The translations under genes were made by a program, and so were the position numbers. Below are positions 40,621 through 49,425 of a DNA stretch of 64,000 nucleotides, piece by piece. The notes beneath the pieces are model-generated. The model had not been told where the DNA came from, ran no database searches, and saw only the letters and a program-made list of their open reading frames with translations. This DNA is from Nocardioides marmoriginsengisoli (GTDB lineage: Bacteria; Actinomycetota; Actinomycetes; Propionibacteriales; Nocardioidaceae). How positions within the stretch are numbered: position 1 is the stretch's first letter; every line of letters begins with the position of its first letter. The DNA lies in the NCBI RefSeq assembly GCF_003725695.1, contig NZ_RJSE01000007.1, forward strand, positions 1,490,508-1,554,507. Reading direction: 5' to 3'.

Positions 40621-43128
40621 TCAACGCAGGTCAGCCAGGTACCGCTCCGCCGCCACCGCGTCGCGACGACGGGCCTCCCAGGTGATCCCGACGAGCAGCA
40701 GCGCCACGCCGACCGAGCCCAGCGAGATCCACCGGGGGAGCGCCGCGGCCTCGGGGCCGAGGTGGCGGACCGCCAGGATCCCCACGACCGCCGCGCCGGC
40801 CAGGAACGGAGCTCCCCAGCGCTGCCGGATACCGACGGCGAGCGCGGCCACTCCGGCAGCGGCGACGAGCGCGCCCCGGACCGAGACCGGGTCCTCCAGG
40901 GTGAGCAGCAGGCTCGGCACCAGGCCGACGGTCAGTCCGCTGCCGAGGGCGCGCCAGCTGCTCACCGGCTCGTCGCGAAGCAGCCTCCAGACGCCGGCGG
41001 TGACGAGGACGGCGGCGGCCGGGACGGCGTACAACTCGGGCGCGACTGCGCCGTCGGCGAGCCGGTACAGGGTCGCGACCGCGAGCAGCGCCGCGGCCAG
41101 CCAGGAGAGCCGGTCCCGGTCGCGGTTCAGGATCGAGACCAGGGCGACGGCCGAACCGGTGACGCTCAGCGTCAGGGCGACGACGACGTCGGAGTTCGCG
41201 AAGAACGGTGCGGTGAGCGCGCAGAGCAGTGCGGTGAGCTCCAGGGTGACCCGGGTGGCCGGGGTCCGGCCGATCGGGGCCGCGGCGAGGCCGACGGCGG
41301 CCATCAGCAGCGCCAGGGTGAGGGCGGCGGTGTCACCGGTCGCGTGCGCCAGGTAGGGCCAGTGCGTGGCCGCGAAGCCGGCCAGGACGACGGCCGCACC
41401 GGCCAGGAACGGCTCCAGGACGCCGTCGAGGCGATCGGCGCGGGTCCGGGTCGCGGCTGCGGAGAGGACTCCGGCAACCAGGGTGGCGAACAGGCCGACC
41501 AGGAGGTGCGAGGGCACCGCGAGCCTGATTCCGACGGCGACCAGGTAGGCGGTGACGACGAGGCCGCCGACCAGAGCGACCGGTGTGTTCCGGCCGGCGA
41601 CGGCGAGGGCGGCCGCGACCGCGGTGAGGGCGGCCCAGGTGAGCACCGCCGGGAGCAGCGTCGGGCCCTGCTCCAGGACGGCGGTGACCAGGCCGAGCGC
41701 GACCACTGCCGGGGCGCCGACCAGCCACGCGGTCCGGGCCTCGGCTCGGGCCGCCTCGGGAAGGTGCCGGATCAGGCTCAGCGCGGTCAGGACGGCGACC
41801 GTCGCGATCAGCGGGGCGGTCCAGGACGCCACCTCCCAGGTCGTCCGCGGCAGCTGCTCGCCCAGGTTCAGTGCGAAAGCGGGACCGGTGGTCGGGAGCT
41901 GCAGGAGAACGTCGAGGGGGCGGCTCGCGGTGAGGAGGCCGGCGGTCAGGCCGGCACCGAGGGTCATCGCCGCGGCGGGCCGTGCCCAGACCCGCGGTGC
42001 GATCGCCGCCACCCCGGCCAGGCTCAGGGCCACGCCGGAGAGCAGCATCGTCTGGGGATCGGCGTCCAGGGTCCCACCGAGCGTGAAGGCGACCAGGCTG
42101 AGCAGAGCGGCGGACGCGGCGACGTACCGGACGGGTTCCGGGATCCGCCGCACGGCAGTCGGTGCGGCGGCCCAGGGAGCGGCCCAGAGTGCGGCGACCA
42201 GGAGCGGCCACCCGCGGAGGTGCTGCCACCAGTCGGCGGCGTCGATCCCGGTCCGGTCGAGGCCCTGGCCGACCAGGATCGCCCAGCTCAGGACGCCGAT
42301 CGTGCCGACCGCATAGCCGAGCGGACGCAACCGGCCGGCGAACGAGCCCCCGAGCAGGACTGCCGTGCCGAGCAGCAGCGGCACGGTGATCGCGGTCGCC
42401 ACCTCGGCCCGGTCGGCGGCCCAGGCCTCGGTAGCGGTCAGCAGCAGGGCGCCGAGGCCGGCGCCGAGGACCGGTCCGCTCAGTCGGCGGGTGGCGGTCG
42501 TGGTGGCCCACGCGGCGACGGCGGTCGATCCGAGCAGCAGGATCCCGCCGAGCAGGGCGGCCACGTGCCGAGGAGCGAGGTCGTCGATCAGGCCGGCCCA
42601 GCGGGCGGCGACGACGTCGATCGCGACGAGAGCCCCGGTCAGCAGCCACAGCGTCTCCGCGCCGCCGCGCAGCCCGCGCCGGGTCAGGGCCACCGCGATG
42701 CCGCCGACCAGCAGGGTGATCGCGGTCATCACGAGGGTCCGGCCGCCGAGGCCGAGGTCGCTCCAGCTCACCGCGACGAAGACCGCGGCCGCGACCAGCA
42801 GGCAGAGCCCGCCGACGGCGAGCAGGACCACCTGGGCCGAGAACGTCGAGACCCGCGGGGGAGCGGCCGACGGCTGGGTCGACGACGCGCGCGGCGGGGC
42901 GGCGGGGAGGTCGAGGGTCCTGATCGGTGGCGCCGGTGCTGCCGGCGCTGCCGCTAACGCCGGTGCGAGACGGAGCCTCTCGATCAGCCGGTCGGCGCTG
43001 ATCAGGTGCTGCCAGAGCGCCGAGGCGTCCGGTCCGATGAGGGCGAGGCCGCATCCGGTGCAGACCGACGAGGGGTCCAGCAGCGAGCGGCAGTCCGGGC
43101 AGGCGAGGGGATCGAGGAGCTTGCTCAT
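40621..43128 (-). CDS. Large polytopic membrane protein with N-terminal zinc ribbon
   Basis: 835 residues. Residues 10-30 form a short zinc ribbon (CPDCRSLLDPSSVCTGCG), then a Pro/Ala-rich linker with a helical segment, and from about residue 100 more than twenty hydrophobic helices to the end (for example VVLLAVGGLCLLVAAAVFVA). The composition is dominated by Ala, Val, Leu and Gly. It belongs, by memory, with the actinobacterial SCO7613-type membrane proteins; function unknown. No transport signature. The ATG at 43128 is set by the zinc ribbon. Upstream of the globin gene on the same strand. Confidence 0.82.
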   Translation of the reverse strand: MSKLLDPLACPDCRSLLDPSSVCTGCGLALIGPDASALWQHLISADRLIERLRLAPALAAAPAAPAPPIRTLDLPAAPPRASSTQPSAAPPRVSTFSAQVVLLAVGGLCLLVAAAVFVAVSWSDLGLGGRTLVMTAITLLVGGIAVALTRRGLRGGAETLWLLTGALVAIDVVAARWAGLIDDLAPRHVAALLGGILLLGSTAVAAWATTTATRRLSGPVLGAGLGALLLTATEAWAADRAEVATAITVPLLLGTAVLLGGSFAGRLRPLGYAVGTIGVLSWAILVGQGLDRTGIDAADWWQHLRGWPLLVAALWAAPWAAAPTAVRRIPEPVRYVAASAALLSLVAFTLGGTLDADPQTMLLSGVALSLAGVAAIAPRVWARPAAAMTLGAGLTAGLLTASRPLDVLLQLPTTGPAFALNLGEQLPRTTWEVASWTAPLIATVAVLTALSLIRHLPEAARAEARTAWLVGAPAVVALGLVTAVLEQGPTLLPAVLTWAALTAVAAALAVAGRNTPVALVGGLVVTAYLVAVGIRLAVPSHLLVGLFATLVAGVLSAAATRTRADRLDGVLEPFLAGAAVVLAGFAATHWPYLAHATGDTAALTLALLMAAVGLAAAPIGRTPATRVTLELTALLCALTAPFFANSDVVVALTLSVTGSAVALVSILNRDRDRLSWLAAALLAVATLYRLADGAVAPELYAVPAAAVLVTAGVWRLLRDEPVSSWRALGSGLTVGLVPSLLLTLEDPVSVRGALVAAAGVAALAVGIRQRWGAPFLAGAAVVGILAVRHLGPEAAALPRWISLGSVGVALLLVGITWEARRRDAVAAERYLADLR

Positions 43129-43208
43129 GCCCTCATCGTCGGCCGCGGCCGGCCGTGGAGCATCCGCGCCGGCACTCAGCCGGCCTGAGTACGGGTGCTC
43201 AGGGGCGC

Positions 43209-44207
43209 CTACTGCGGCTTGGTCGGGTCCTGCGAGACCACCCGTTGCGGGAGCGGCATGATGATGCCCTCGGCATCGAACCGGGCCTTGACCCGCTCGC
43301 GCATCTCGCGCAGGATCTTCCACTGCTGCTGCGGCATCGTCTTGATGGTCACCCGGACCACGACCGAGTCGGGGCCGAGGGACTGGACGCCCCAGACGTC
43401 CGGCTCCTCGATGATCTGGTCGCGGAACTTCTTGTCGTCGGCCAGCTCGTGGGCCACCTCCTTGAGGAGGCGGCGGACCTTCGCGATGTCCTCCTTGTAC
43501 CCGACGGTGACGTCGAGCACCGAGCGCGACCAGTTCTGGGACTGGTTGCCGACCCGGAGGATCTCGCCGTTGCGGACGTACCAGACGGTGCCGTCGACGT
43601 CGCGCAGCCGGGTCACCCGCAGGCTGACCGCCTCGACCGTGCCGCTGGCCTCGCCGAGGTTCACGGTGTCGCCGACGCCGACCTGGTCCTCGAAGATCAT
43701 GAAGATGCCGGAGAGGAAGTCCTTCACCAGGCTCTGCGCGCCGAAGCCGAGCGCGACGCCGACGATGCCGGCGCTGGCGATCAGCGGCGCGATGTCGTAG
43801 CCGAGCTCGGAGATCGCCATCATCAGCACGACGACGAAGATCAGGCCGGTGACGATGCTCTTGAGCAGGCTGCCCATGGTCCGGGCGCGCTGCACCCGGC
43901 GGTGGGCTCCCGGCTCCCCGCCCGGATCCGCGAAGCCGCCGAGGGGGCCCTTGGCGAGCTTGGTCGGCACCACGCCGCCGATCGCCCGGTTGACCAGGCG
44001 GTCGATCAGCTTGAGCAGCAGCCAGCGGGCCACCAGGCCGAGGATGACCAGCCAGAGGATCGCGAACGGCTTCCCGATCAGCCAGCCGGCCGCGTGGGCC
44101 AGGTCCTTGTTGCCGGTCCAGTCGAGGACCGCGGCACAGGTCCAGCTCTCGTCGCCGCCCCGGATGCAGGTGTCGGTCATCGGGATCAGGCTCTGTGCGA
44201 CGGACAT
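43209..44207 (-). CDS. Mechanosensitive ion channel (MscS family)
   Basis: 332 residues. Membrane helices near 40-62 and 112-175; the pore helix has the glycine-rich pattern ASAGIVGVALGFGAQSLVKDFLSGIFMIFEDQVGVGDTV typical of MscS TM3, followed by the beta domain (GTVEAVSLRVTRLRDVDGTVWYVRNGEI) and a C-terminal alpha/beta domain. Opens on membrane tension to release solutes at osmotic downshift. A soluble loop (KGPLGGFADPGGEPGAHRR) separates the helices. The ATG at 44207 is supported by a -10 element 6 nt upstream. Confidence 0.94.
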   Translation of the reverse strand: MSVAQSLIPMTDTCIRGGDESWTCAAVLDWTGNKDLAHAAGWLIGKPFAILWLVILGLVARWLLLKLIDRLVNRAIGGVVPTKLAKGPLGGFADPGGEPGAHRRVQRARTMGSLLKSIVTGLIFVVVLMMAISELGYDIAPLIASAGIVGVALGFGAQSLVKDFLSGIFMIFEDQVGVGDTVNLGEASGTVEAVSLRVTRLRDVDGTVWYVRNGEILRVGNQSQNWSRSVLDVTVGYKEDIAKVRRLLKEVAHELADDKKFRDQIIEEPDVWGVQSLGPDSVVVRVTIKTMPQQQWKILREMRERVKARFDAEGIIMPLPQRVVSQDPTKPQ

Positions 44208-44213
44208 GGGGCG

Positions 44214-44219
44214 ACCATA
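44214..44219 (-). promoter_or_regulatory. -10 element of the MscS-type gene (leaderless)
   Basis: TATGGT on the minus strand ends 6 nt before the ATG at 44207. Confidence 0.5.
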
Positions 44220-44255
44220 ACGGGTGCTGAGGTGCTCGACCGGCGCCGCACTGAG

Positions 44256-44261
44256 TATCCT
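44256..44261 (+). promoter_or_regulatory. -10 element of the small membrane protein gene (leaderless)
   Basis: TATCCT ends 7 nt before the GTG at 44269. No ribosome site. Confidence 0.5.
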
Positions 44262-44268
44262 TCGGTGT

Positions 44269-44673
44269 GTGAGCACACGCCAGGCCCAGGACAAGACCCG
44301 TACCGCCTCATCCCGGACCCGGGCGCGTCGCGCCGTGATCGCGTTCGCGGTCGGCATGGTCGCCCTGGTGTCGCTGCCGGTGGCCGCTGTCGCGGACACC
44401 CCGGCCGCGTGGGACGACGCTCCGCACGTCTCCGGCCTGGAGTTCCTGGTCGTCCTGGTGCTGATCCCGGTCGGCCTGTTCGCGGTGATCGCGCTGCTCG
44501 CGGCGCTGCCGTCGATGATCAAGGACAAGGGCTACGAGCCCGGTCAGGCCTGGCGCTCGGAGCCGGAGTGGTTCGGCGGCCCGCGCAAGGGCGTCGAGTC
44601 CGCCGAGGAGCTGACCGACAAGCAGATCGAGGCGGCCGAGGCCGACCGAGGTGGCACCAGTGGCAAGTGGTGA
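44269..44673 (+). CDS. Small membrane protein of unknown function
   Basis: 134 residues with two hydrophobic segments: an N-terminal one (about 23-43, AVIAFAVGMVALVSLPVAAV, with an Ala-x-Ala end that could be a signal peptide) and a second (about 55-80, FLVVLVLIPVGLFAVIALLA). The C-terminal 50 residues are cytosolic and charged (EPEWFGGPRKGVESAEELTD). The GTG at 44269 follows a -10 element. It overlaps the DUF5130 gene, with which it forms an operon. Unknown family; the pairing with a DUF5130 protein is common in actinobacteria from memory. Confidence 0.75.
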   Translation: MSTRQAQDKTRTASSRTRARRAVIAFAVGMVALVSLPVAAVADTPAAWDDAPHVSGLEFLVVLVLIPVGLFAVIALLAALPSMIKDKGYEPGQAWRSEPEWFGGPRKGVESAEELTDKQIEAAEADRGGTSGKW

Positions 44674-45046
44674 CGGCTTCTCCGCCGACCAGCGTTACGA
44701 GATCGACCGCGCGATTCGCGCCGCCGAGACCGTCAGCCGCTACGAGTTCTCGGTCTTCGTCGGCGCTGCCGAGTCGGACCACGGCGCCTTCGCGCAACGC
44801 CTGCACGCCTCGCTGATCGCCCCGGCGCGCAGCGTCCTGATCATGGTCGACCCGGCGGCGCGGCTGCTGGAGATCGTCACCGGGTCCGTCGTACGCCGGG
44901 TGCTCGCGGACGACGCCGTCCGCCTCGCCGCGGCCGCGATGGAGTCCGCGTTCGCCCAGGGTGACCTCGTCGGCGGTATCACGCGCGGGGTCAACCAACT
45001 GGCCGACGCCGCCCGCCAGCCGGAGACCCTGCACAGCAGTAGTTGA
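44660..45046 (+). CDS. DUF5130 (TPM-like) protein
   Basis: 128 residues: FSADQRYEIDRAIRAAETVSRYEFSVFVG, HASLIAPARSVLIMVDPAARLLEIVTGS, VRRVLADDAVRLAAAAMESAFAQGDLVGGI. This matches the TPM-fold DUF5130 family of actinobacteria, thought to sit at membranes and of unknown role. The GTG at 44660 is preferred over one at 44651 because GAGGTGG lies 5 nt upstream of it. It overlaps the previous gene by 14 bp. The stop lies inside a TTGAGCAGGCCC element related to the repeats that follow. Confidence 0.82.
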   Translation: MASGDGFSADQRYEIDRAIRAAETVSRYEFSVFVGAAESDHGAFAQRLHASLIAPARSVLIMVDPAARLLEIVTGSVVRRVLADDAVRLAAAAMESAFAQGDLVGGITRGVNQLADAARQPETLHSSS

Positions 45047-45156
45047 GCAGGCCCTTTCCGTTCCTTGAGTAGGCCCTCGTGGCCCGCGGTACGCAGGTGA
45101 CCGGGCCGCTGGCGCGCAAGAAGGGCCTACTCGTGCTGCAGAACGGGCCTACTCAA
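45043..45156. repeat. Cluster of TTGAGYAGGCCC direct and inverted repeats
   Basis: Copies: TTGAGCAGGCCC (45043-45054), TTGAGTAGGCCC (45065-45076), a partial inverted copy GGGCCTACTCG (45123-45133) and GGGCCTACTCAA (45145-45156). The two outer copies contain the stop codons of the DUF5130 gene and of pepN. The whole gap between the genes is made of it. Confidence 0.7.
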
Positions 45157-47699
45157 CGGGCGTCTTTGGACTGACCCTTCAGGTAGCGGGCGACGTCGGC
45201 GCGGCCCTCGGCGATGTAGCGCTTCGCGCCGGGGTTGGCAGTCGTCGTGGAGAGCCAGGCGTCGACCTGGGTCAGCAGCTCCGCCGAGGCGAGCTGACGC
45301 GGGAACAGGGCCTCCAGGGCCACCGACGCCTTGTGGGTGCCGAGGTGCTCCCAGAGCGTCTCGGCTGCCTCCAGGTACTTCGCGACGTACGGCGTCAGGA
45401 CGTCGTCCTGGTCGTGGGCGTTGAACGCGCCCACGATCGAGCGGTGCGTCTCGTTGGCGGTGTCGGTCGCCACGACGGCTGCCTGCCAGGCCTCAGCCTT
45501 CGCCTCCGCGGTCGGGCGTGCGGCCCGGGCGGCGGCGGCCTTCTCCTGGCCGGAGATGGTGTTGTCGCCGGCGAGCTCGGTGTCGATCCGGGCGTCGCCG
45601 CGGCCGGCCCGGGCGAGGGCGCCGATCAGCGTCCAGCGCAGGTCCTGGTCGACGGCCAGGCCGTCGAAGGCCAGCGACCCGTCGAGCAGCTGCTCGAGCT
45701 CGGTCAGGGCGCCGTCGCTCACGGCCGCGCCGGCGTACGTCCGGGCGAAGGTGAGCTGGGCGTCGCTGCCCGGCTCGGCCTCGGTCAGCAGGGTGCGCAG
45801 GCCGCGCTCCCAGCGATCCTTCAGCGCTGCCCGGTTGGCCGGCGCGGAGAAGGAGTTGGCCGCCTGGGCGGCGTACATCGGGATCCGGCTGATGCCCCAG
45901 GCGTCGGTCTCCGAGCCGATGTTCGCGAGCACCAGCTGCACGAAGTCGGTGGCCGACATCTCGGCGTCCCGGGTCATGTCCCAGGCGGCGCCCCAGCACA
46001 AAGCCCGGGCGAGCGAGTCGTCCAGCTTGCCGAGGCCGTCGACCACGGTCGCCAGCGACCGCTCGTCGAGCCGGATCTTGGCGTAGGCCAGGTCCTCGTC
46101 GTTGAGCAGCAGCAGGTCGGGCTGCCGGAGGCCGACCAGCTCGGTGATCGCGGTGGAGGCGCCCTCGATGTCGGTCTCGATCGCCGTACGGCGGACCAGC
46201 CGGCCCTCGACCAGGTCGTAGAGGCCGATGCCGATCCGGTGCCGGCGCAGCGTCGGCCAGTCCGGGTCGGCGGTCTGGAGGACCGAGAACGAGGTGTAGC
46301 CGCCGTCGGCGTCGAGCTCGAACTCCGGCGTCAGGGTGTTCACGCCGGCGGTCTGCAGCCACTCCGTCGCCCAGCCCTGGAGCTCGCGACCGGAGGACTT
46401 CTCCAGCGCGGCCAGCAGGTCGGTGTACTCGGCGTTGCCGTACGCGTGGTCCTTGAAGTACTGGCGCAGGCCGGCCAGGAACGGCTCCAGCCCGACCCAG
46501 GCGACCAGCTGCTTGAGCACCGAGGCGCCCTTGGCGTAGGTGATCATGTCGAAGTTGACCTCGACCGCGTGCAGGTCGTAGTTGTCGGCCGCGATCGGGT
46601 GCGTGCTGGGCAGCTGGTCCTGGCGGTAGCCGGTCTGCTTGCGGGCGTTGGCGAAGCCGGTCCAGGAGTCGGTGAACTCGGTGGCCTCGACCTCGGCGTG
46701 GTAGCAGGCCCACTCGGCGAAGGACTCGTTGAGCCAGAGGTCGTCCCACCACTTCATCGTGACCAGGTCGCCGAACCACATGTGCGCCATCTCGTGCAGG
46801 ATCACGCTGCAGCGGAACTCGTAGAACGAGCGCGGCTGGCGGCTGCGGGGGAGGTACTCGTCGCGCAGCGTCACGGCGCCGGCGTTCTCCATCGCGCCCA
46901 TGTTGTACTCGGGGACGTAGAGCTGGTCGTACTTCTCGAACGGGTAGGGGAAGTCGAACGCCTCCTCGAAGAAGGCGAATCCCTGCTTGGTGAGCTTGAC
47001 GATCTCCTCGCGGTCGCGGTCGAGGAACTCGACCAGCGACTGGCGGCAGTAGTGGCCCAGCGGGATCGTGCCGAACTTGCCCTCGTAGACGTCCTGGACC
47101 TCGTAGTACTCACCGGCGACGAGCGCGGTGATGTACGTCGACATCTTCTTGGTGGTCGCGAAGCTCCAGACCGCCTTGCCGGCGCCGGCGGGGGAGGGCT
47201 CCGGGGTCGGCGCGTTCGAGACGACCTTCCAGTGCTCGGGTGCGGTGACGTGGAAGGTGAAGACGCTCTTCAGGTCGGGCTGCTCGAAGGTCGTGTAGAC
47301 CCGGCGCGCGTCCGGCACCTCGAACTGGCTGTAGAGGTAGACCCGGTCGTCGGCAGGGTCGACGAACCGGTGCAGGCCCTCGCCGCTGTTGCTGTAGGTG
47401 CAGTCGGCACGGACGACGAGCACGTTCTCGACGTGCAGGCCGTCGAGCTGGATCCGGCTGTCGGCGTACACCTGGGCGGGATCCAGGGAGACCCCGTTCA
47501 GGGTGATCTCGTGGATCTCGGCATCGACCAGGTCGGCGAACGTGCTGCCGCCGGGCTGGGTCGAGGTGAACTCGATGGTGGTCGTGGACGCGAAGGTCGT
47601 CTCGCTGGTCGTGAGGTCGAGCTCGATGGTGTAGGAGTCGACGTCGATCAACCGGGCGCGGGTCTGCGCCTCGTCGCGAGTGAGGTTGGTTCCTGGCAT
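45153..47699 (-). CDS. pepN: Aminopeptidase N (M1 family)
   Basis: 848-residue zinc aminopeptidase. The substrate-recognising GAMEN motif is at 268-272 (NMGAMENAGAVTLRDEYL). The zinc site HEMAH (302-306) with distal Glu325 lies in HEMAHMWFGDLVTMKWWDDLWLNESFAEW. The N-terminal beta domain starts LIDVDSYTIELDLT and the C-terminal half is the ERAP1-like helical domain. Length matches actinobacterial PepN. Cytosolic, removes N-terminal residues in peptide turnover. The ATG at 47699 is chosen by similarity; an ATG 9 nt upstream is possible. The stop falls in an inverted repeat. Confidence 0.96.
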   Translation of the reverse strand: MPGTNLTRDEAQTRARLIDVDSYTIELDLTTSETTFASTTTIEFTSTQPGGSTFADLVDAEIHEITLNGVSLDPAQVYADSRIQLDGLHVENVLVVRADCTYSNSGEGLHRFVDPADDRVYLYSQFEVPDARRVYTTFEQPDLKSVFTFHVTAPEHWKVVSNAPTPEPSPAGAGKAVWSFATTKKMSTYITALVAGEYYEVQDVYEGKFGTIPLGHYCRQSLVEFLDRDREEIVKLTKQGFAFFEEAFDFPYPFEKYDQLYVPEYNMGAMENAGAVTLRDEYLPRSRQPRSFYEFRCSVILHEMAHMWFGDLVTMKWWDDLWLNESFAEWACYHAEVEATEFTDSWTGFANARKQTGYRQDQLPSTHPIAADNYDLHAVEVNFDMITYAKGASVLKQLVAWVGLEPFLAGLRQYFKDHAYGNAEYTDLLAALEKSSGRELQGWATEWLQTAGVNTLTPEFELDADGGYTSFSVLQTADPDWPTLRRHRIGIGLYDLVEGRLVRRTAIETDIEGASTAITELVGLRQPDLLLLNDEDLAYAKIRLDERSLATVVDGLGKLDDSLARALCWGAAWDMTRDAEMSATDFVQLVLANIGSETDAWGISRIPMYAAQAANSFSAPANRAALKDRWERGLRTLLTEAEPGSDAQLTFARTYAGAAVSDGALTELEQLLDGSLAFDGLAVDQDLRWTLIGALARAGRGDARIDTELAGDNTISGQEKAAAARAARPTAEAKAEAWQAAVVATDTANETHRSIVGAFNAHDQDDVLTPYVAKYLEAAETLWEHLGTHKASVALEALFPRQLASAELLTQVDAWLSTTTANPGAKRYIAEGRADVARYLKGQSKDAR

Positions 47700-47831
47700 G
47701 CGACGCATCCTCTCACCCGCGCCGAAGCGTCAGAAATAGGGCAGAGGAAGTTCAAGAATGACAGCGGTGTAACGGCGTGTCGCAGCGCTGTAGTTTGGTG
47801 AAGGTGGTAGTCAGAGTGACGAAAGTTGCTC

Positions 47832-47837
47832 TAGCGT
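47832..47837 (+). promoter_or_regulatory. -10 element of the CHAP gene (leaderless)
   Basis: TAGCGT ends 6 nt before the GTG at 47844. No ribosome site. Confidence 0.45.
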
Positions 47838-47843
47838 ACGGAT

Positions 47844-49424
47844 GTGCCGTCCCGTCGCGTATGCCTCCCTGCCCTCGTGGCGACCCTGCTCGGGTTGCTC
47901 CTCGGGCTGCTGGTGACGGCCCCGTCCGCGCAGGCCACCTCGACGCTCCTCTGCAAGGGGTTCACGGCGTGCGCGAAGGCCGGGTACAGCAGCTTCGGCT
48001 ACGGCCCGACCAACTACAAGAAGATGTGGTGGCGGATGTACTCCGGCCACAACTGCACCAACTACATGGCCTACCGGATGATCAAGGCCGGCATGCCCGA
48101 GACCCGTCCGTGGTCGGGCAGCGGTGACGCCCGCAACTGGGGCGTCGTCTTCAAGTCCAAGACCAACCAGACGCCGACGGTCGGCTCCGTCGCGTGGTGG
48201 AGCAGCAACCACGTCGCGTACGTCGAGCAGGTGATCGACGCCAACACGATCATCATCTCCGAGGACCACTACCGGGGTGACTTCGACTGGCGCAAGATCG
48301 TCCGGGCCGGTGGAGGCTGGCCGACCGGCTTCATCCACCTCGTCGACGAGGCGATCACCGCGACCGCGCCGCCGACCGTCGTCGGAACGCCGCAGGTCGA
48401 CAAGAAGCTGACGGCCAAGCCGGGCACCTGGAGCAAGACGGGTGCCAGCTACGCCTACCAGTGGCTCGCCGGAGGCAAGGCGATCGCCGGTGCGACGGCC
48501 TCGTCGTACGTTCCGTCGGCAACCCAGGTCGGCGCGGCGTTCACGGTCAAGGTCACCGCCAGCAAGTCCGGCTACCGGACCGGGAGCAGCGTCTCCAAGG
48601 CGACCGCGGCCACGGTGCCCGGCACGATGGACGTCGCGGCGACCCCGGTGATCAGCGGCATCCCCAAGGTCGGCGCGGTGCTGGCCGCCTCGGCACCGAC
48701 CTGGGCACCGGCGCCGTCGGCGTCGAAGTGGGCCTGGTTCGCCAACGGCGTCTACATCCCGGGCGGCTCGAAGGCCACCCTCACCCTCAAGCCGGCCCAG
48801 CTCGGCAAGGCGATCCGGGTGGTCTCGGTGGGCTCGCGCCCCGGCTACACGGATGCGCAGGCCCGTTCCGAGGCGACCACCGCGGTCGGTCCGGAGAAGC
48901 TCAGCGTCGGGAAGGAGCCGGTGCTCTCCGGCTCGCCGTACGTCGGCCGCGCGCTCAGCGTCAAGCCGGGCGTGACCGATCCGACCGACGTGACCACCAC
49001 CTACCAGTGGTTCCGCGACGGCAAGGCGATCCCGGGTGCGACCGCCGCGTCGTACACCCCGACGCTGACCGACCCGGGTGTCCGGCTCAGCGTGCAGGTC
49101 CGCTACTCCAAGCTCGGCTACACCCCGATCGACCGGGTTCTCAAGCCGCGGACGGCGGTGCGTTCGCTCGCCCGGATCTACGTCAAGTCCAAGGCGCACC
49201 GCTCGGTCACCGTCACGGTGCTGGCCAACGGGGTCAGCCCGGTGCGCGGCGACGTGGTGCTCACGAACCGGGCCGGGACCAAGCGCACCCTGCCGCTGGT
49301 CCGCGGCAAGGTCACCTTCTCCCCGGACTGGCTGTACGCCGGCAACCGGCCGCTGACGGTCAGCTACCTCGGCTCGTACCGGGTCGAGGCCCGGAGCCTG
49401 ACCAAGACCTTCACGATCAAGTAG
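47844..49424 (+). CDS. Secreted CHAP-domain protein with Ig-like repeats
   Basis: 526 residues. Signal peptide (about 1-31, cleavage near AQATS). Residues 32-170 form a CHAP amidase/peptidase domain: catalytic Cys in GHNCTNYMAYRMI and His in WWSSNHVAYVEQV, then FIHLVDEA. Residues 175-430 contain three Ig-like or bacterial adhesion-type repeats of about 85-90 residues (GTPQVDKKLTAKPGTWSKTG, GIPKVGAVLAASAPTW, GSPYVGRALSVKPGV) with shared YQW and GYRTGS-type segments, and a last beta-rich domain. Probably cleaves peptidoglycan at the cell surface, in growth or attack. GTG start. Convergent with the exporter gene, gap 1 nt. Confidence 0.87.
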   Translation: MPSRRVCLPALVATLLGLLLGLLVTAPSAQATSTLLCKGFTACAKAGYSSFGYGPTNYKKMWWRMYSGHNCTNYMAYRMIKAGMPETRPWSGSGDARNWGVVFKSKTNQTPTVGSVAWWSSNHVAYVEQVIDANTIIISEDHYRGDFDWRKIVRAGGGWPTGFIHLVDEAITATAPPTVVGTPQVDKKLTAKPGTWSKTGASYAYQWLAGGKAIAGATASSYVPSATQVGAAFTVKVTASKSGYRTGSSVSKATAATVPGTMDVAATPVISGIPKVGAVLAASAPTWAPAPSASKWAWFANGVYIPGGSKATLTLKPAQLGKAIRVVSVGSRPGYTDAQARSEATTAVGPEKLSVGKEPVLSGSPYVGRALSVKPGVTDPTDVTTTYQWFRDGKAIPGATAASYTPTLTDPGVRLSVQVRYSKLGYTPIDRVLKPRTAVRSLARIYVKSKAHRSVTVTVLANGVSPVRGDVVLTNRAGTKRTLPLVRGKVTFSPDWLYAGNRPLTVSYLGSYRVEARSLTKTFTIK

Positions 49425-49425
49425 G

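Noticed and set aside
43129-43208. Short CTCAG-CCGGC-CTGAG dyad between the large membrane gene and mscS
   Set aside because: Stem of only 5 bp without a T tract; not strong enough to call a terminator.
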